From Clostridia bacterium (lineage in GTDB: Bacteria > Bacillota > Clostridia > Peptostreptococcales > Anaerovoracaceae), in contig JAKSSQ010000062.1 in assembly GCA_024403005.1 (NCBI GenBank), positions 1 to 9,386 on the forward strand: DNA of 9,386 nt. The letters are read 5' to 3'. Made by a program: the position numbers and the translations under genes. The notes below the pieces were generated by a model. It was not told the origin of the DNA and searched no databases. It saw only the letters and a list, made by a program, of their open reading frames with translations. Of the stretch, positions 1 through 6,447 are shown in pieces; within the stretch, counting starts at the first letter, position 1, and each line of letters begins with the position of its first letter.

Positions 1-2507
1 ATCGGTGTAGAGCTCATAGCGCATCTAATCTGCTGGGGCTGGCCGTTTCCGAGCTTAGCCTGTCTGGAAGCTGCATACTTTTCGGTCGGGCAAAGGCCTC
101 TGTCGTTAAGGTATGTAATATCCCAGCCGGAGCAGATAGCGCCTTCTGCGAAGGGTCTTACCAGATAGGAAACATAAGTTTCTTCGTCTCCTGCTTCGTT
201 TTCGAAGGATGTTACGAGCTGGCTTCCGGGAGCCTTGTTCTTTTCCTTTGTAAGGCCGAATACTTCGTCGTACCATACATAGCCGGCGCCGCTTACGTCG
301 TAATAACCGAAGTAGCAATCCTTATACTGTTCGTACTGTTCTGCTGTAAGAGTATCTGCCCAGTATTCTGCGGAGAATTCTCCTACTTTTCCGATGTACC
401 AGTTGGGAACTGCGTCTTCTCTTTCGCCGCCGTTCCAGTCTACAATGTAGCGATAAATTACCTTGTCGTAGGCTACGTTAACGGAGAACTGGCCGTCCTT
501 TAAGAGGCCGAGGATTTCTTCGTAGCTTAAACCTGCTTCGGGAATGGTGTGAACCACTGCCTTAGATCCGCTGCCTGTTACGTAAGTCCAGCGGTGAGTA
601 TAACCGGACTGTCCGCCATACTGGTAATGAGGATCCTCTGTTCCGAATACTGTATCTAATGTAGCCGGTGTAAGGATATCTCCATAGCTCTGGAGAATAA
701 TGTTCTTTGCGATGGCAGAAGATTTAACGTTGGAGGCAGAAACCTGAATCTGGTGCTTGGAAGGATCTACATATTTTCCGTCGAAGCATACCAGAACATA
801 GGATGCATAATCGCCAAGAGTTGCCTTGGAGGGAGCTGCCAGGCTCTGGGGTGCAACGAGGTAGCGGCTTTCTTCCTTATAGGAACTCTTAATCTGAGCT
901 GCGAGAGTCTTGGATTTCCAGGACTGTCTGCAAGTATAGCTTACAGTTCCATCCCAGCTTTCACTGGAATAGGGGTTAGCATAACCTACAGCGCTGCCAT
1001 CGGGCATTGTAATGTTCCAGTCAGCTGTCTTAATGCTGTCGCCGTCCAGATGGATGCGGTATGTGCCTGTAAACTGGCTGTCGATGGGGTCATCGGTAAG
1101 AAGCTTTTCTTCTACGCTGTAGCCGATGCCTGTAATTGTAAAGAGTCCCTTGTAACTTCCGCAGATTGTGCAGATATTGTCTTCTCCAAGTACGTGGCCG
1201 GAAGAAACGGGGATAGCTTCTGTATCAACAGCTGTGCAGCCGTCGTTTAAGCAGTGTCTTGTCTTTTCGCCTTCTGCTTTGCAGGTAGCTTCCTTAGTTA
1301 CTGTCCAGTCGCTCCAGTTATGAGCTGCAACACCTGTGGACTGTGTATCTTCCTTACCGCAGACTGTGCAGGTTCTTGTCTTGCTTCCTGCAGCAAGGCA
1401 GGAGGATTCTTCTACTGTTGTCCAGTCTCCCCATGTGTGAGATGAAGTCTTTGCAATCGTTTCTGTCTTTGTCTTGCCGCAGACTGTGCAGGTATAGGTC
1501 TTTGTTCCTGCTTCTTTGCAGGTTGCAGCTTTTGTAACAACACCGGAATTCCAGCTGTGGCTTGCCTTATCCAGAATACCGTCTTCAGGGCAGTCTTCTG
1601 CTTCGCATGCCTTCCAGTGGCTTGTGCTGTCGCTGCTCCATGCAGCTGCAGGGCTGTGTTCATGTTCTTTTACATGCTTATAAACGAGTACGAAACCTTC
1701 GTTGGGACGGTTCCAGTCGTTATATCCATCTAAAGCAGGTACGAGTATAACGCCGGGGTTGTTTGCTGCATCGTCGCAGAAACCATTAATGTACATTTCG
1801 TTTTCTTCGTCGTAAGAGAACGGTTCACCTGCGTACAGGTAATCAGCCATATAATCGCTGGATAAGTAGTACATTTCGTCTTCTTCAGCAAAATGGCAGT
1901 ACTGGAATTCTTCCCAGTCCAATCCGCTTTCCATATCAAAAGCGATTACGGGTTCATCTGTAGTAACAGGAACGATAAAGAATATTTCCGGTGAACCAAC
2001 CCAGGAAAGGTTTTCGATATAAACATCGTCAGTGGTTTCACAGCGCTTTCCGTTAACGTAAGCACCGTCTGCCTTGATTACGATGTCGGGTGTGATTTCC
2101 TGAGAAGATGATTTTTCGTAATTAATTGTAAGGCTAATCTGACCGACAATTGGCTGTCCCTGTCCGGTACGTGAAAGCGGAATGCCAATCAGTTTACCAT
2201 CTGTAATACCGCTTACTTCTGTAGGTGTTCCTGATTGAGCAATTTTGTTGATTCTGTAAAAAGGTACTTCCGAAGTAACAGTTATTACTGCATCTGTAGT
2301 TCCGTCGGGAACTGTAACTTCAGCATTGTAAGCTCCGTCCTTAGAACCTTGAGTGATTTTAACCGGATAATCTTCACCATCCACGGTTACTGTTACAACG
2401 GGTTCCGATGCTGCATAAACATCGCTCAGTGCAATGCCCGGCAGCGATGTGAACACAAGAGCTGCCATGAGTACTACTGCCAGAACCCGTCTAAGATCTG
2501 GGTTCAT
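1..2507 (-). CDS. Large exported surface protein with Cys-x2-Cys repeats, C-terminus off the left edge
   Basis: The reading frame is open from the ATG at 2507 to the window edge: 835 codons plus two bases, with no stop. The start has AGGAGG seven bases upstream. Residues 1-33 form a secretion signal: basic MNPDLRR, a hydrophobic stretch (about 8-27), then Ala-rich cleavage sites near YAAS. Residues about 34-130 look like beta-rich extracellular sequence (VTVTVDGEDYPVKI). Residues 284-450 hold four to five Cys repeats of about 40 residues with the pattern H-x-W, ATC, CTVCG; the CxxC pairs are C340/C343, C380/C383 and C446/C449, and one variant is C419/C424. From 451 on the sequence is Tyr/Trp-rich and I recognise no family. 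No SLH, LPXTG or DUF4430 region is visible, but the C-terminus is missing. It follows the SLH/DUF4430 gene after 11 bases, so it is probably cotranscribed and translationally coupled. CxxC repeats of this kind occur in clostridial surface proteins; metal binding or disulfide stabilisation is possible. Function is unknown. Confidence 0.85.
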   Translation of the reverse strand, partial: MNPDLRRVLAVVLMAALVFTSLPGIALSDVYAASEPVVTVTVDGEDYPVKITQGSKDGAYNAEVTVPDGTTDAVITVTSEVPFYRINKIAQSGTPTEVSGITDGKLIGIPLSRTGQGQPIVGQISLTINYEKSSSQEITPDIVIKADGAYVNGKRCETTDDVYIENLSWVGSPEIFFIVPVTTDEPVIAFDMESGLDWEEFQYCHFAEEDEMYYLSSDYMADYLYAGEPFSYDEENEMYINGFCDDAANNPGVILVPALDGYNDWNRPNEGFVLVYKHVKEHEHSPAAAWSSDSTSHWKACEAEDCPEDGILDKASHSWNSGVVTKAATCKEAGTKTYTCTVCGKTKTETIAKTSSHTWGDWTTVEESSCLAAGSKTRTCTVCGKEDTQSTGVAAHNWSDWTVTKEATCKAEGEKTRHCLNDGCTAVDTEAIPVSSGHVLGEDNICTICGSYKGLFTITGIGYSVEEKLLTDDPIDSQFTGTYRIHLDGDSIKTADWNITMPDGSAVGYANPYSSESWDGTVSYTCRQSWKSKTLAAQIKSSYKEESRYLVAPQSLAAPSKATLGDYASYVLVCFDGKYVDPSKHQIQVSASNVKSSAIAKNIILQSYGDILTPATLDTVFGTEDPHYQYGGQSGYTHRWTYVTGSGSKAVVHTIPEAGLSYEEILGLLKDGQFSVNVAYDKVIYRYIVDWNGGEREDAVPNWYIGKVGEFSAEYWADTLTAEQYEQYKDCYFGYYDVSGAGYVWYDEVFGLTKEKNKAPGSQLVTSFENEAGDEETYVSYLVRPFAEGAICSGWDITYLNDRGLCPTEKYAASRQAKLGNGQPQQIRCAMSSTP
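1158..1658 (-). repeat. Tandem Cys-rich repeats inside the large surface protein
   Basis: Residues about 284-450 of the large protein consist of imperfect units of roughly 40 residues. Each carries an H-x-W element, a lone Cys (ATC or SSC) and a CxxC or Cx4C pair followed by Gly or Ala. At DNA level the motif GCAGACTGTGCAGGT (plus-strand reading) occurs near 1360 and near 1477, with a diverged copy near 1163, which indicates duplication. The first unit (from 1658) is a variant with HW-x2-C and x4-C spacing. The repeats are clearly visible; what they bind is not. Confidence 0.75.
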
Positions 2508-2514
2508 AAATTCT

Positions 2515-2520
2515 CCTCCT
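2515..2520 (-). promoter_or_regulatory. Ribosome-binding site overlapping the preceding stop codon
   Basis: The minus strand reads TAGGAGG: the TAG stop of the SLH/DUF4430 gene (2521-2519) supplies the first two bases of the AGGAGG site for the large Cys-rich protein, seven bases before its ATG at 2507. A ribosome terminating on the first gene sits on the initiation site of the second, which suggests translational coupling and matched production of the two exported proteins. Confidence 0.85.
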
Positions 2521-4087
2521 ATTTTTTAAGTTTCTTTGCAGCTGTAACAAGGTCGCTTAAGCTTCCCTTTCCATCTGCATAGTCCTTTATCCCCTTTGTA
2601 AGGTGGTTGTAGGTATAGTAGTTAGCCGAAGACATGCCTCCTGCGCTGTAGCCTCCTCCAATATCTGCACCAAGTCCGCAAAGGGTAAAGCTTACTCTTA
2701 CTACATCTCCGTCTTCCAGAGGATAGTCTCCCATTCCTACGTTGGGATAGTGGCCGTTAACGGAATACATCCATCCGGACTGGAGGGTATAGTCAAATTC
2801 ACCGAGAACATCTTCGTCCTCGTTATTTTTAGCCATGCCGTCCTTTAATATAGAGCCGGCAGCTGCTGCAAGGCATGCAGGAAGGTCTGAAATATCCAGG
2901 GTATCCGGGATAATTCCGGATTCAATTCCGGAAATGGAATGCAGATAGAAGCTTCCGCTGAGCTTGCCTGTATATTTCATATTTTTTTCGCCCCATTCTT
3001 TGGCAAGAAGCTGAGCAGCTGTAGTGCCCGGGCGAACCTGTTCCTTTACAGGAGCAAGGATGAATTTATCTGCTCCGATAGTAAAGCAGTCAATTGCGAT
3101 GTAAACTGTGGGATATTCTTCTTTAATGCTTACGGAAAGTGCAGATTCAAGAAGTTCCTTTGTAGCTTCGATATCGATAACATATTCCCAGTGGCCGCCT
3201 TTTCCTTCTTCGGGATCAGAAGGATCTGCAGGGTTTACAGGGTTTTTGCCCGGAATCTTATGATCTGAATGAATAACTACTTGTTCTGCTTCGGTTTCAC
3301 CCTTAATTTCAAGGGCTTCAACTCCGCACTTTGAAATAATGCGTCCTTTAACAACTACGTTATCGAGGACAACTTTTCCGCCTTCTGCACCTTCGGAAAT
3401 AAGAAGATCGCCGTCAATTGTGCAGTTCTTAAGAACTGCGCTGCCGTTTACGAGAACTGTTCCCTTAACATCCCCTGTAAATTCTCCGCTGCTTATAATT
3501 TCTTTAAAAGCATTGTTGAATACCGTTACGAATTCTGCACGGGTAATGTTATTAAGAGGGCGGAATTCTCCGCTGCTTCCCATCATGTAGCCTGCGTTAA
3601 CGATTGCGTTCACGCTGCCCTTAGCCCAGGAAGCGATAGATGCACTGTCCTTAAAGCTGGTATTGCAGCTGTCAGATGCAGGTATGTTAAGGATGCTGCA
3701 GAGTATGCATGCAGCTTCCTGTCTTGTAAGACTGTCCTCCGGAGCAAACTTATCTGCACCTTTTCCTGTAAGAATTCCTGAATTCTTTACTTTTAAGACG
3801 GCCTGTTCGTAATATGCGTTTGCAGGTACATCCGTAAAGGTATTCTTTTCTGCATTGTGCAATCCGAACAGATTGGACAGAATAATAGCTGTATCGCAGC
3901 GCTTAATTTTGTCGTCGGGTCTGAACTTTCCGCCGCTTCCGGCAATAAAGCCCATGTCGCTCCATTTTTCAATGGCAGTTTTGGCCCAATGCCCTGTCGT
4001 GTCGCTGAAAGCCGCGTAGGATACCTGTGTAAACGATGCAAACAGCATCACCAGGACCAGCAGCACGCTCAATAATTTTCTTTTCAT
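2519..4087 (-). CDS. Exported SLH-anchored protein with C-terminal DUF4430 (transcobalamin-like) domain
   Basis: 522 residues. The start at 4087 is chosen over an upstream in-frame ATG (4108) because only 4087 has a purine-rich ribosome-binding site and begins a normal signal peptide (MKRKLLSVLLVLVMLFASF, cleavage near SYAA, residue 25). Three S-layer homology domains follow at about 27-74, 84-133 and 144-193 (HWAKTAIEKW, FRPDDKIKR, FAPEDSLTRQE, FRPLNNITRAEF); these bind secondary cell-wall polymer and hold the protein on the surface. Residues about 205-265 are short beta-strand repeats rich in Gly/Val (VLKNCTIDGDLLIS). A Pro/Asp linker (about 278-298) leads to a DUF4430 region at about 325-480, recognised by WMYSVNGHYPNVGMGDY followed by LEDGDVVRV and LGADIGG. 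This family resembles the C-terminal domain of transcobalamin and intrinsic factor. A short Gly/Ser-Tyr tail with a lysine-rich end follows. With the B12 riboswitch upstream, surface corrinoid binding is the leading inference; binding of another ligand cannot be excluded. Confidence 0.87.
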   Translation of the reverse strand: MKRKLLSVLLVLVMLFASFTQVSYAAFSDTTGHWAKTAIEKWSDMGFIAGSGGKFRPDDKIKRCDTAIILSNLFGLHNAEKNTFTDVPANAYYEQAVLKVKNSGILTGKGADKFAPEDSLTRQEAACILCSILNIPASDSCNTSFKDSASIASWAKGSVNAIVNAGYMMGSSGEFRPLNNITRAEFVTVFNNAFKEIISSGEFTGDVKGTVLVNGSAVLKNCTIDGDLLISEGAEGGKVVLDNVVVKGRIISKCGVEALEIKGETEAEQVVIHSDHKIPGKNPVNPADPSDPEEGKGGHWEYVIDIEATKELLESALSVSIKEEYPTVYIAIDCFTIGADKFILAPVKEQVRPGTTAAQLLAKEWGEKNMKYTGKLSGSFYLHSISGIESGIIPDTLDISDLPACLAAAAGSILKDGMAKNNEDEDVLGEFDYTLQSGWMYSVNGHYPNVGMGDYPLEDGDVVRVSFTLCGLGADIGGGYSAGGMSSANYYTYNHLTKGIKDYADGKGSLSDLVTAAKKLKK

Positions 4088-4092
4088 GCTTA

Positions 4093-4104
4093 CTCTCCTC
4101 TCCT
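4093..4104 (-). promoter_or_regulatory. Ribosome-binding site fixing the SLH/DUF4430 start
   Basis: The minus strand reads AGGAGAGGAGAG, ending five bases before the ATG at 4087. The alternative upstream ATG at 4108 has no Shine-Dalgarno-like sequence before it and would place seven charged residues ahead of the signal peptide, so the shorter form is preferred. Confidence 0.8.
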
Positions 4105-4112
4105 GCATGCAA

Positions 4113-4157
4113 TAAAAAAGAGGTTTTGACAGAAAATTAAAATTTCTGCAAAACCTC
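4113..4157 (-). terminator. Intrinsic terminator between the DUF2292 gene and the SLH/DUF4430 gene
   Basis: On the minus strand GAGGTTTTG (4157-4149) pairs perfectly with CAAAACCTC (4128-4120). An inner AGAAA/TTTCT helix lies inside, and six T residues follow (4119-4114). A small perfect hairpin, CCGG-AAAA-CCGG (4168-4157), abuts it upstream. This is a good rho-independent terminator by eye. It lies only about 30 bases before the SLH start, which leaves little room for a separate promoter, so partial read-through (attenuation) from the riboswitch promoter is likely. Confidence 0.8.
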
Positions 4158-4189
4158 CGGTTTTCCGGTCAGTTTAACTGCATTTACAA

Positions 4190-4354
4190 TCAAATCTTAT
4201 AACTCTTTTTAACTTCTTCTATTCTGGTAACGACTCCGTCGTTGACCACAATGCGCATTTCTCCGAAATCCAGACTTCTCAGGATTTCAATAACCTTTTG
4301 TTCCTTTTCCGAGAGCTTAAATTTAGGTTCTCCTTTTTCTGCTTTCCTGTCCAT
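4190..4354 (-). CDS. Small DUF2292/YezD-like protein
   Basis: 54 residues from ATG at 4354 to TGA at 4190-4192, with GGAGG five bases before the start (TTTGGAGGAACTTATG). After a charged N-terminus, residues about 15-50 match my memory of the DUF2292/YezD family: an amphipathic helix (EKEQKVIEILRSLDFG) followed by a strand-turn-strand (MRIVVNDGVVTRIEEVKK). Members are typically 50-65 residues and their function is unknown. It has no signal peptide or membrane segment, so it is probably cytoplasmic. It is the first gene downstream of the cobalamin riboswitch and is flanked by two intrinsic terminators, which makes it the most directly B12-controlled reading frame here. The coding call rests on the strong ribosome-binding site, length and family resemblance. 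A regulatory or corrinoid-related role is speculation. Confidence 0.8.
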   Translation of the reverse strand: MDRKAEKGEPKFKLSEKEQKVIEILRSLDFGEMRIVVNDGVVTRIEEVKKSYKI

Positions 4355-4400
4355 AAGTTCCTCCAAACTTTCCGGCAGCTGTAAGAGACATCAAATTTAT

Positions 4401-4437
4401 AAAAAAACTGCAGAATCATCTGAAGATGTATCTGCAG
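4401..4437 (-). terminator. Riboswitch-controlled intrinsic terminator upstream of the DUF2292 gene
   Basis: On the minus strand CTGCAGA (4437-4431) pairs with TCTGCAG (4414-4408). An inner CATCT/AGATG helix stacks beyond a 2x2 internal loop, and seven T residues follow (4407-4401). It lies about 65 bases after the cobalamin aptamer and about 47 bases before the DUF2292 start, the normal place for a transcriptional riboswitch terminator. Its left arm contains ACATCTTC, complementary to GAAGATGT right after the aptamer, which provides an antiterminator alternative. Confidence 0.78.
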
Positions 4438-4502
4438 CATAAAATACTAATATTGTGCATTAAAAAAGCCTCTTTGCATTTCCTCGACGCAATGACACAT
4501 CT

Positions 4503-4677
4503 TCGATTATGCATGTATCCTGGCTTAGCTATCATCACTTCTTTCGGCCTTCTCATAAGGACTGAACCTGTCCTTACAATGGCATATGGAAAGAAACTCC
4601 TTCAATACAGTGGCGGGACCGTGCAGGATTCTAACCTGCTTCCATATTATCTCCGTTTTTGCGGAGAACATAAACGA
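4503..4677 (-). ncRNA. Cobalamin (B12) riboswitch aptamer, class I-like
   Basis: Read on the minus strand, the element contains the conserved core GGTCCCGCCACTGTA (4620-4606) and the B12 box AAGCCAGGATACATGC (4526-4511). GCAGG/CCTGC (4639-4623) forms a core hairpin and AAGGAC/GTCCTT (4575-4557) a peripheral one, between GCCATTG and GAGAAGGC as in AdoCbl-type class I aptamers. The closing helix P1 is TCGTTTATG (4677-4669) with CATAATCGA (4511-4503), eight of nine pairs. The B12 box departs from the common ACCTGCC end as ACATGCA. A promoter lies just upstream and a terminator downstream, so cobalamin binding should switch off the DUF2292 and SLH/DUF4430 genes. No other feature is needed to explain the 430-base gap between 4355 and 4785. 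Confidence 0.92.
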
Positions 4678-4698
4678 TTTATATAAATTTGTATAATT

Positions 4699-4727
4699 AT
4701 CGTATCACTAGTGCATAATTTAGTCAA
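4699..4727 (-). promoter_or_regulatory. Sigma-A-type promoter of the cobalamin riboswitch unit
   Basis: Minus strand -35 TTGACT (4727-4722) and -10 TACGAT (4704-4699) are separated by 17 bases. Transcription would start near 4692, about 15 bases before the aptamer's P1 helix. The spacer contains the perfect 8-base palindrome CACTAGTG (4706-4713). The -35 lies about 20 bases past the T-tract of the upstream jag terminator, so the units are insulated. Confidence 0.72.
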
Positions 4728-4743
4728 GTGACCCAAATGTATA

Positions 4744-4774
4744 AAAGAAAAACCGCCTGATTTTGTCAGGCGGT
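4744..4774 (-). terminator. Intrinsic terminator ending the rpmH-rnpA-yidD-yidC-jag operon
   Basis: A perfect nine-base-pair stem on the minus strand, ACCGCCTGA (4774-4766) with TCAGGCGGT (4760-4752), encloses a five-base loop. It is followed by a T-rich tract (TTTTTCTTTTAT). It lies 11 bases after the jag stop codon and marks the end of the operon; mnmE, which often follows jag in Firmicutes, is not present. Confidence 0.92.
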
Positions 4775-4785
4775 CTAATTTTAAA

Positions 4786-5667
4786 TTATCTTACAGGTTC
4801 GATAATAACCTTTCTGTAAGGTTCTTCACCTTCACTTCTGGTTGTTACTTCCTTGCGAGACTGGAGCGCAGTGTGGATAACCTTTCTTTCGTAGGGATTC
4901 ATGGGTTCCATCTTTACGCTTCTGCGAGAGTTTACAGCCTTGTCTGCCATGCGGAATGCAAGCTTTTCAAGTGTCTTTTCTCTCTTTTCTCTGTAGCCTT
5001 CAGCGTCGATAACTACTCTGATGTAGTTGCTCTTGTCCTTGTTTACTACAAGGCTTGCGAGATACTGAATAGCGTCCAGAGTTGCACCTCTCTTACCGAT
5101 GATAGTGCCGCTGTCTTCGCCGTCGATGTCTACATAAACTGTATCTTCGTTAGCGGAAACTACGATATTTACCTTAAGACCCATTTCCTTAATTACATCT
5201 TCGAGGAATAATTTAACGGGATGGTCTTCCTGAACGGTAAGGTTTGCGGGGCGTTCAGCCAGAGCCTTAACGTCTTCATGAGCGCGCTGAATCTCTGCTG
5301 CACTTTCAGCCGCAGGCTTTCTGCCGCGGTTTCTGTTTCTGCCCTTGTTTCTGGGCTTCTTTTCTGCAGGAGCTTCTTCTACTCCGCACTTTTCGATGAC
5401 AATTTCCTTGCCATCTTCCTTTTTAATCTGCTTTTCCGGCTTAGGTTCTTCTTTCTTTGTTTCCTTTACGGGTTCAGCCTTTGCGGGCTTTTCGGGTTCA
5501 ATTTCTTCAACCCTAACCTTAGCCAGTTTAGAACCAATTCCAAAGAATCCTTTGGAGGGTTCTTCCAAAACGGTTACCGTAACCTGTTCTCTTGTGAGAC
5601 CCAGGTCGGCAAGGGCAAGATCAACAGCCTGGTCGATACTGTTGCCCCACTTTTCCGAAAATTTCAT
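4786..5667 (-). CDS. jag: Jag/KhpB RNA-binding protein (Jag-N, KH, R3H)
   Basis: 293 residues. Jag-N occupies about 1-52 (MKFSEKWGNSIDQAVDLAL and the EEPSKGFFGIGSKLAKV motif). A long charged linker follows (about 53-145), with alternating Lys/Glu/Pro and an Arg/Asn-rich patch near 106-117. The KH domain is at about 147-222 with the GxxG loop as GKRG (191-194), and the R3H domain is at about 225-291 with R261-x3-H265 in NPYERKVIHTAL. The protein binds RNA; in Gram-positive bacteria homologues partner with KhpA, act post-transcriptionally in cell elongation and division, and are encoded beside yidC. Start: GGAGG six bases before ATG, 18 bases after the yidC stop, so it is cotranscribed. It is the last gene of the operon. 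Length and domain order are normal for the family. Confidence 0.95.
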   Translation of the reverse strand: MKFSEKWGNSIDQAVDLALADLGLTREQVTVTVLEEPSKGFFGIGSKLAKVRVEEIEPEKPAKAEPVKETKKEEPKPEKQIKKEDGKEIVIEKCGVEEAPAEKKPRNKGRNRNRGRKPAAESAAEIQRAHEDVKALAERPANLTVQEDHPVKLFLEDVIKEMGLKVNIVVSANEDTVYVDIDGEDSGTIIGKRGATLDAIQYLASLVVNKDKSNYIRVVIDAEGYREKREKTLEKLAFRMADKAVNSRRSVKMEPMNPYERKVIHTALQSRKEVTTRSEGEEPYRKVIIEPVR

Positions 5668-5685
5668 TATTAGCCTCCAAAAGAG

Positions 5686-6411
5686 TTATTTGTTATTTTT
5701 TGCTTGTTCTCTTGCTGCTTTTCTGCTTTGTTTCTTTTCAGCAATTACTTCATCGCGAAGATTCTGCTTTTCCTTCTGCTTATTTAAGAAAATAGTCTGG
5801 AAGATTGTGAACACGTTACCTACTGCCCAGTAGAGAGCCAGACCTGCGGGATATGTGCGGCCGAGCAGGAAAATGAACAGGGGGAAGAAGTACTTCATTC
5901 CGTTCATCATGCCGGCTGTTTCCGGACTTGCGTTGCTGCTTGCAGAGTATGTAAAGTATGTAGATACGCCTGCAAGTATAGGCAGAATTAAACTGTCGGG
6001 CTGACACAAGTCGTTGATCCACAGGAAGGATTCGTGTACAGCTGCAATCATCTCAGTAGAAGTCATATAAGTCAGAGGGCTTCTAAGCAGAGCGAAAAGT
6101 CCCATGATAATAGGCATCTGGATTAAGAGGGGCAGACAGCCGCTGGAAGGGCTGATGCCTTCCTGCTGGTAGAGTTCCATGATTTTCTGGTTCATCATGT
6201 CTCTGTCGTTTGCGTACTTAACCTGGATTTCCTTCAGCTTGGGCTGAACGGAAGATGTCTTTGCCTGGTAACTTATCTGTTTAGCATAAAGAGGCAGCAG
6301 GCATAATCTTACGATGAGTGTAAGAGCGATGATGGCAAGGCCATATCCGTGAATAAGACCGTAGAGCCATTTGAGCAGGGCGCCAATAGGCACTGCTACA
6401 AGCGTTAACAT
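5686..6411 (-). CDS. yidC: YidC/Oxa1/SpoIIIJ membrane protein insertase
   Basis: 241 residues; inserts membrane proteins alone or with SecYEG. It has about five hydrophobic segments (near 20-38, 91-110, 139-155, 171-188 and 190-208). Arg35 in TLIVRLCLLPL is the conserved positive residue of the hydrophilic groove used in substrate capture. The cytoplasmic hairpin (about 45-85, VQPKLKEIQVKY) is followed by the typical GISPSSGCLPLLIQMPI. A basic tail (211-241) could contact ribosomes. There is no lipoprotein signal or large extracytoplasmic domain, as in short clostridial forms and unlike E. coli YidC. The ATG at 6411 has GGAGG ten bases upstream. It sits 36 bases after yidD and 18 bases before jag, the standard conserved order. 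Confidence 0.95.
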   Translation of the reverse strand: MLTLVAVPIGALLKWLYGLIHGYGLAIIALTLIVRLCLLPLYAKQISYQAKTSSVQPKLKEIQVKYANDRDMMNQKIMELYQQEGISPSSGCLPLLIQMPIIMGLFALLRSPLTYMTSTEMIAAVHESFLWINDLCQPDSLILPILAGVSTYFTYSASSNASPETAGMMNGMKYFFPLFIFLLGRTYPAGLALYWAVGNVFTIFQTIFLNKQKEKQNLRDEVIAEKKQSRKAAREQAKNNK

Positions 6412-6447
6412 AATGTCTGTTCCTCCATAAAGCTTTTCTCGAGTTTT

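Noticed and set aside
753..1250. Plus-strand reading frame of 165 codons, Cys/Ala/Ser-rich.
   Set aside because: It is the antisense shadow of the large Cys-rich protein, which has a signal peptide, ribosome-binding site and repeats in the minus-strand frame.
1158..1658. DNA repeats in the Cys-rich segment as a possible CRISPR array or mobile-element repeats.
   Set aside because: The repeats are imperfect, in frame and explained by protein repeat units with conserved Cys, His and Trp; there are no uniform spacers.
4088..4108. Longer N-terminus for the SLH/DUF4430 protein, starting at 4108.
   Set aside because: No ribosome-binding site precedes it, it overlaps the purine-rich site of the next ATG, and it would place charged residues before the signal peptide.
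4087..4190. A separate sigma-A promoter for the SLH/DUF4430 gene.
   Set aside because: No TTGACA/TATAAT-like pair with 16-18 base spacing was found; weak candidates such as TTGCAG lack a matching -10.
4426..4686. Plus-strand reading frame of 86 codons across the riboswitch region.
   Set aside because: It is antisense to the conserved aptamer and promoter, has no ribosome-binding site and resembles no protein family.
4872..4880. Perfect DnaA-box sequence TTATCCACA (minus strand).
   Set aside because: It is a single copy inside jag, where it encodes the conserved Val-Ile-His-Thr of the R3H domain; no cluster of boxes or AT-rich unwinding region is near it.
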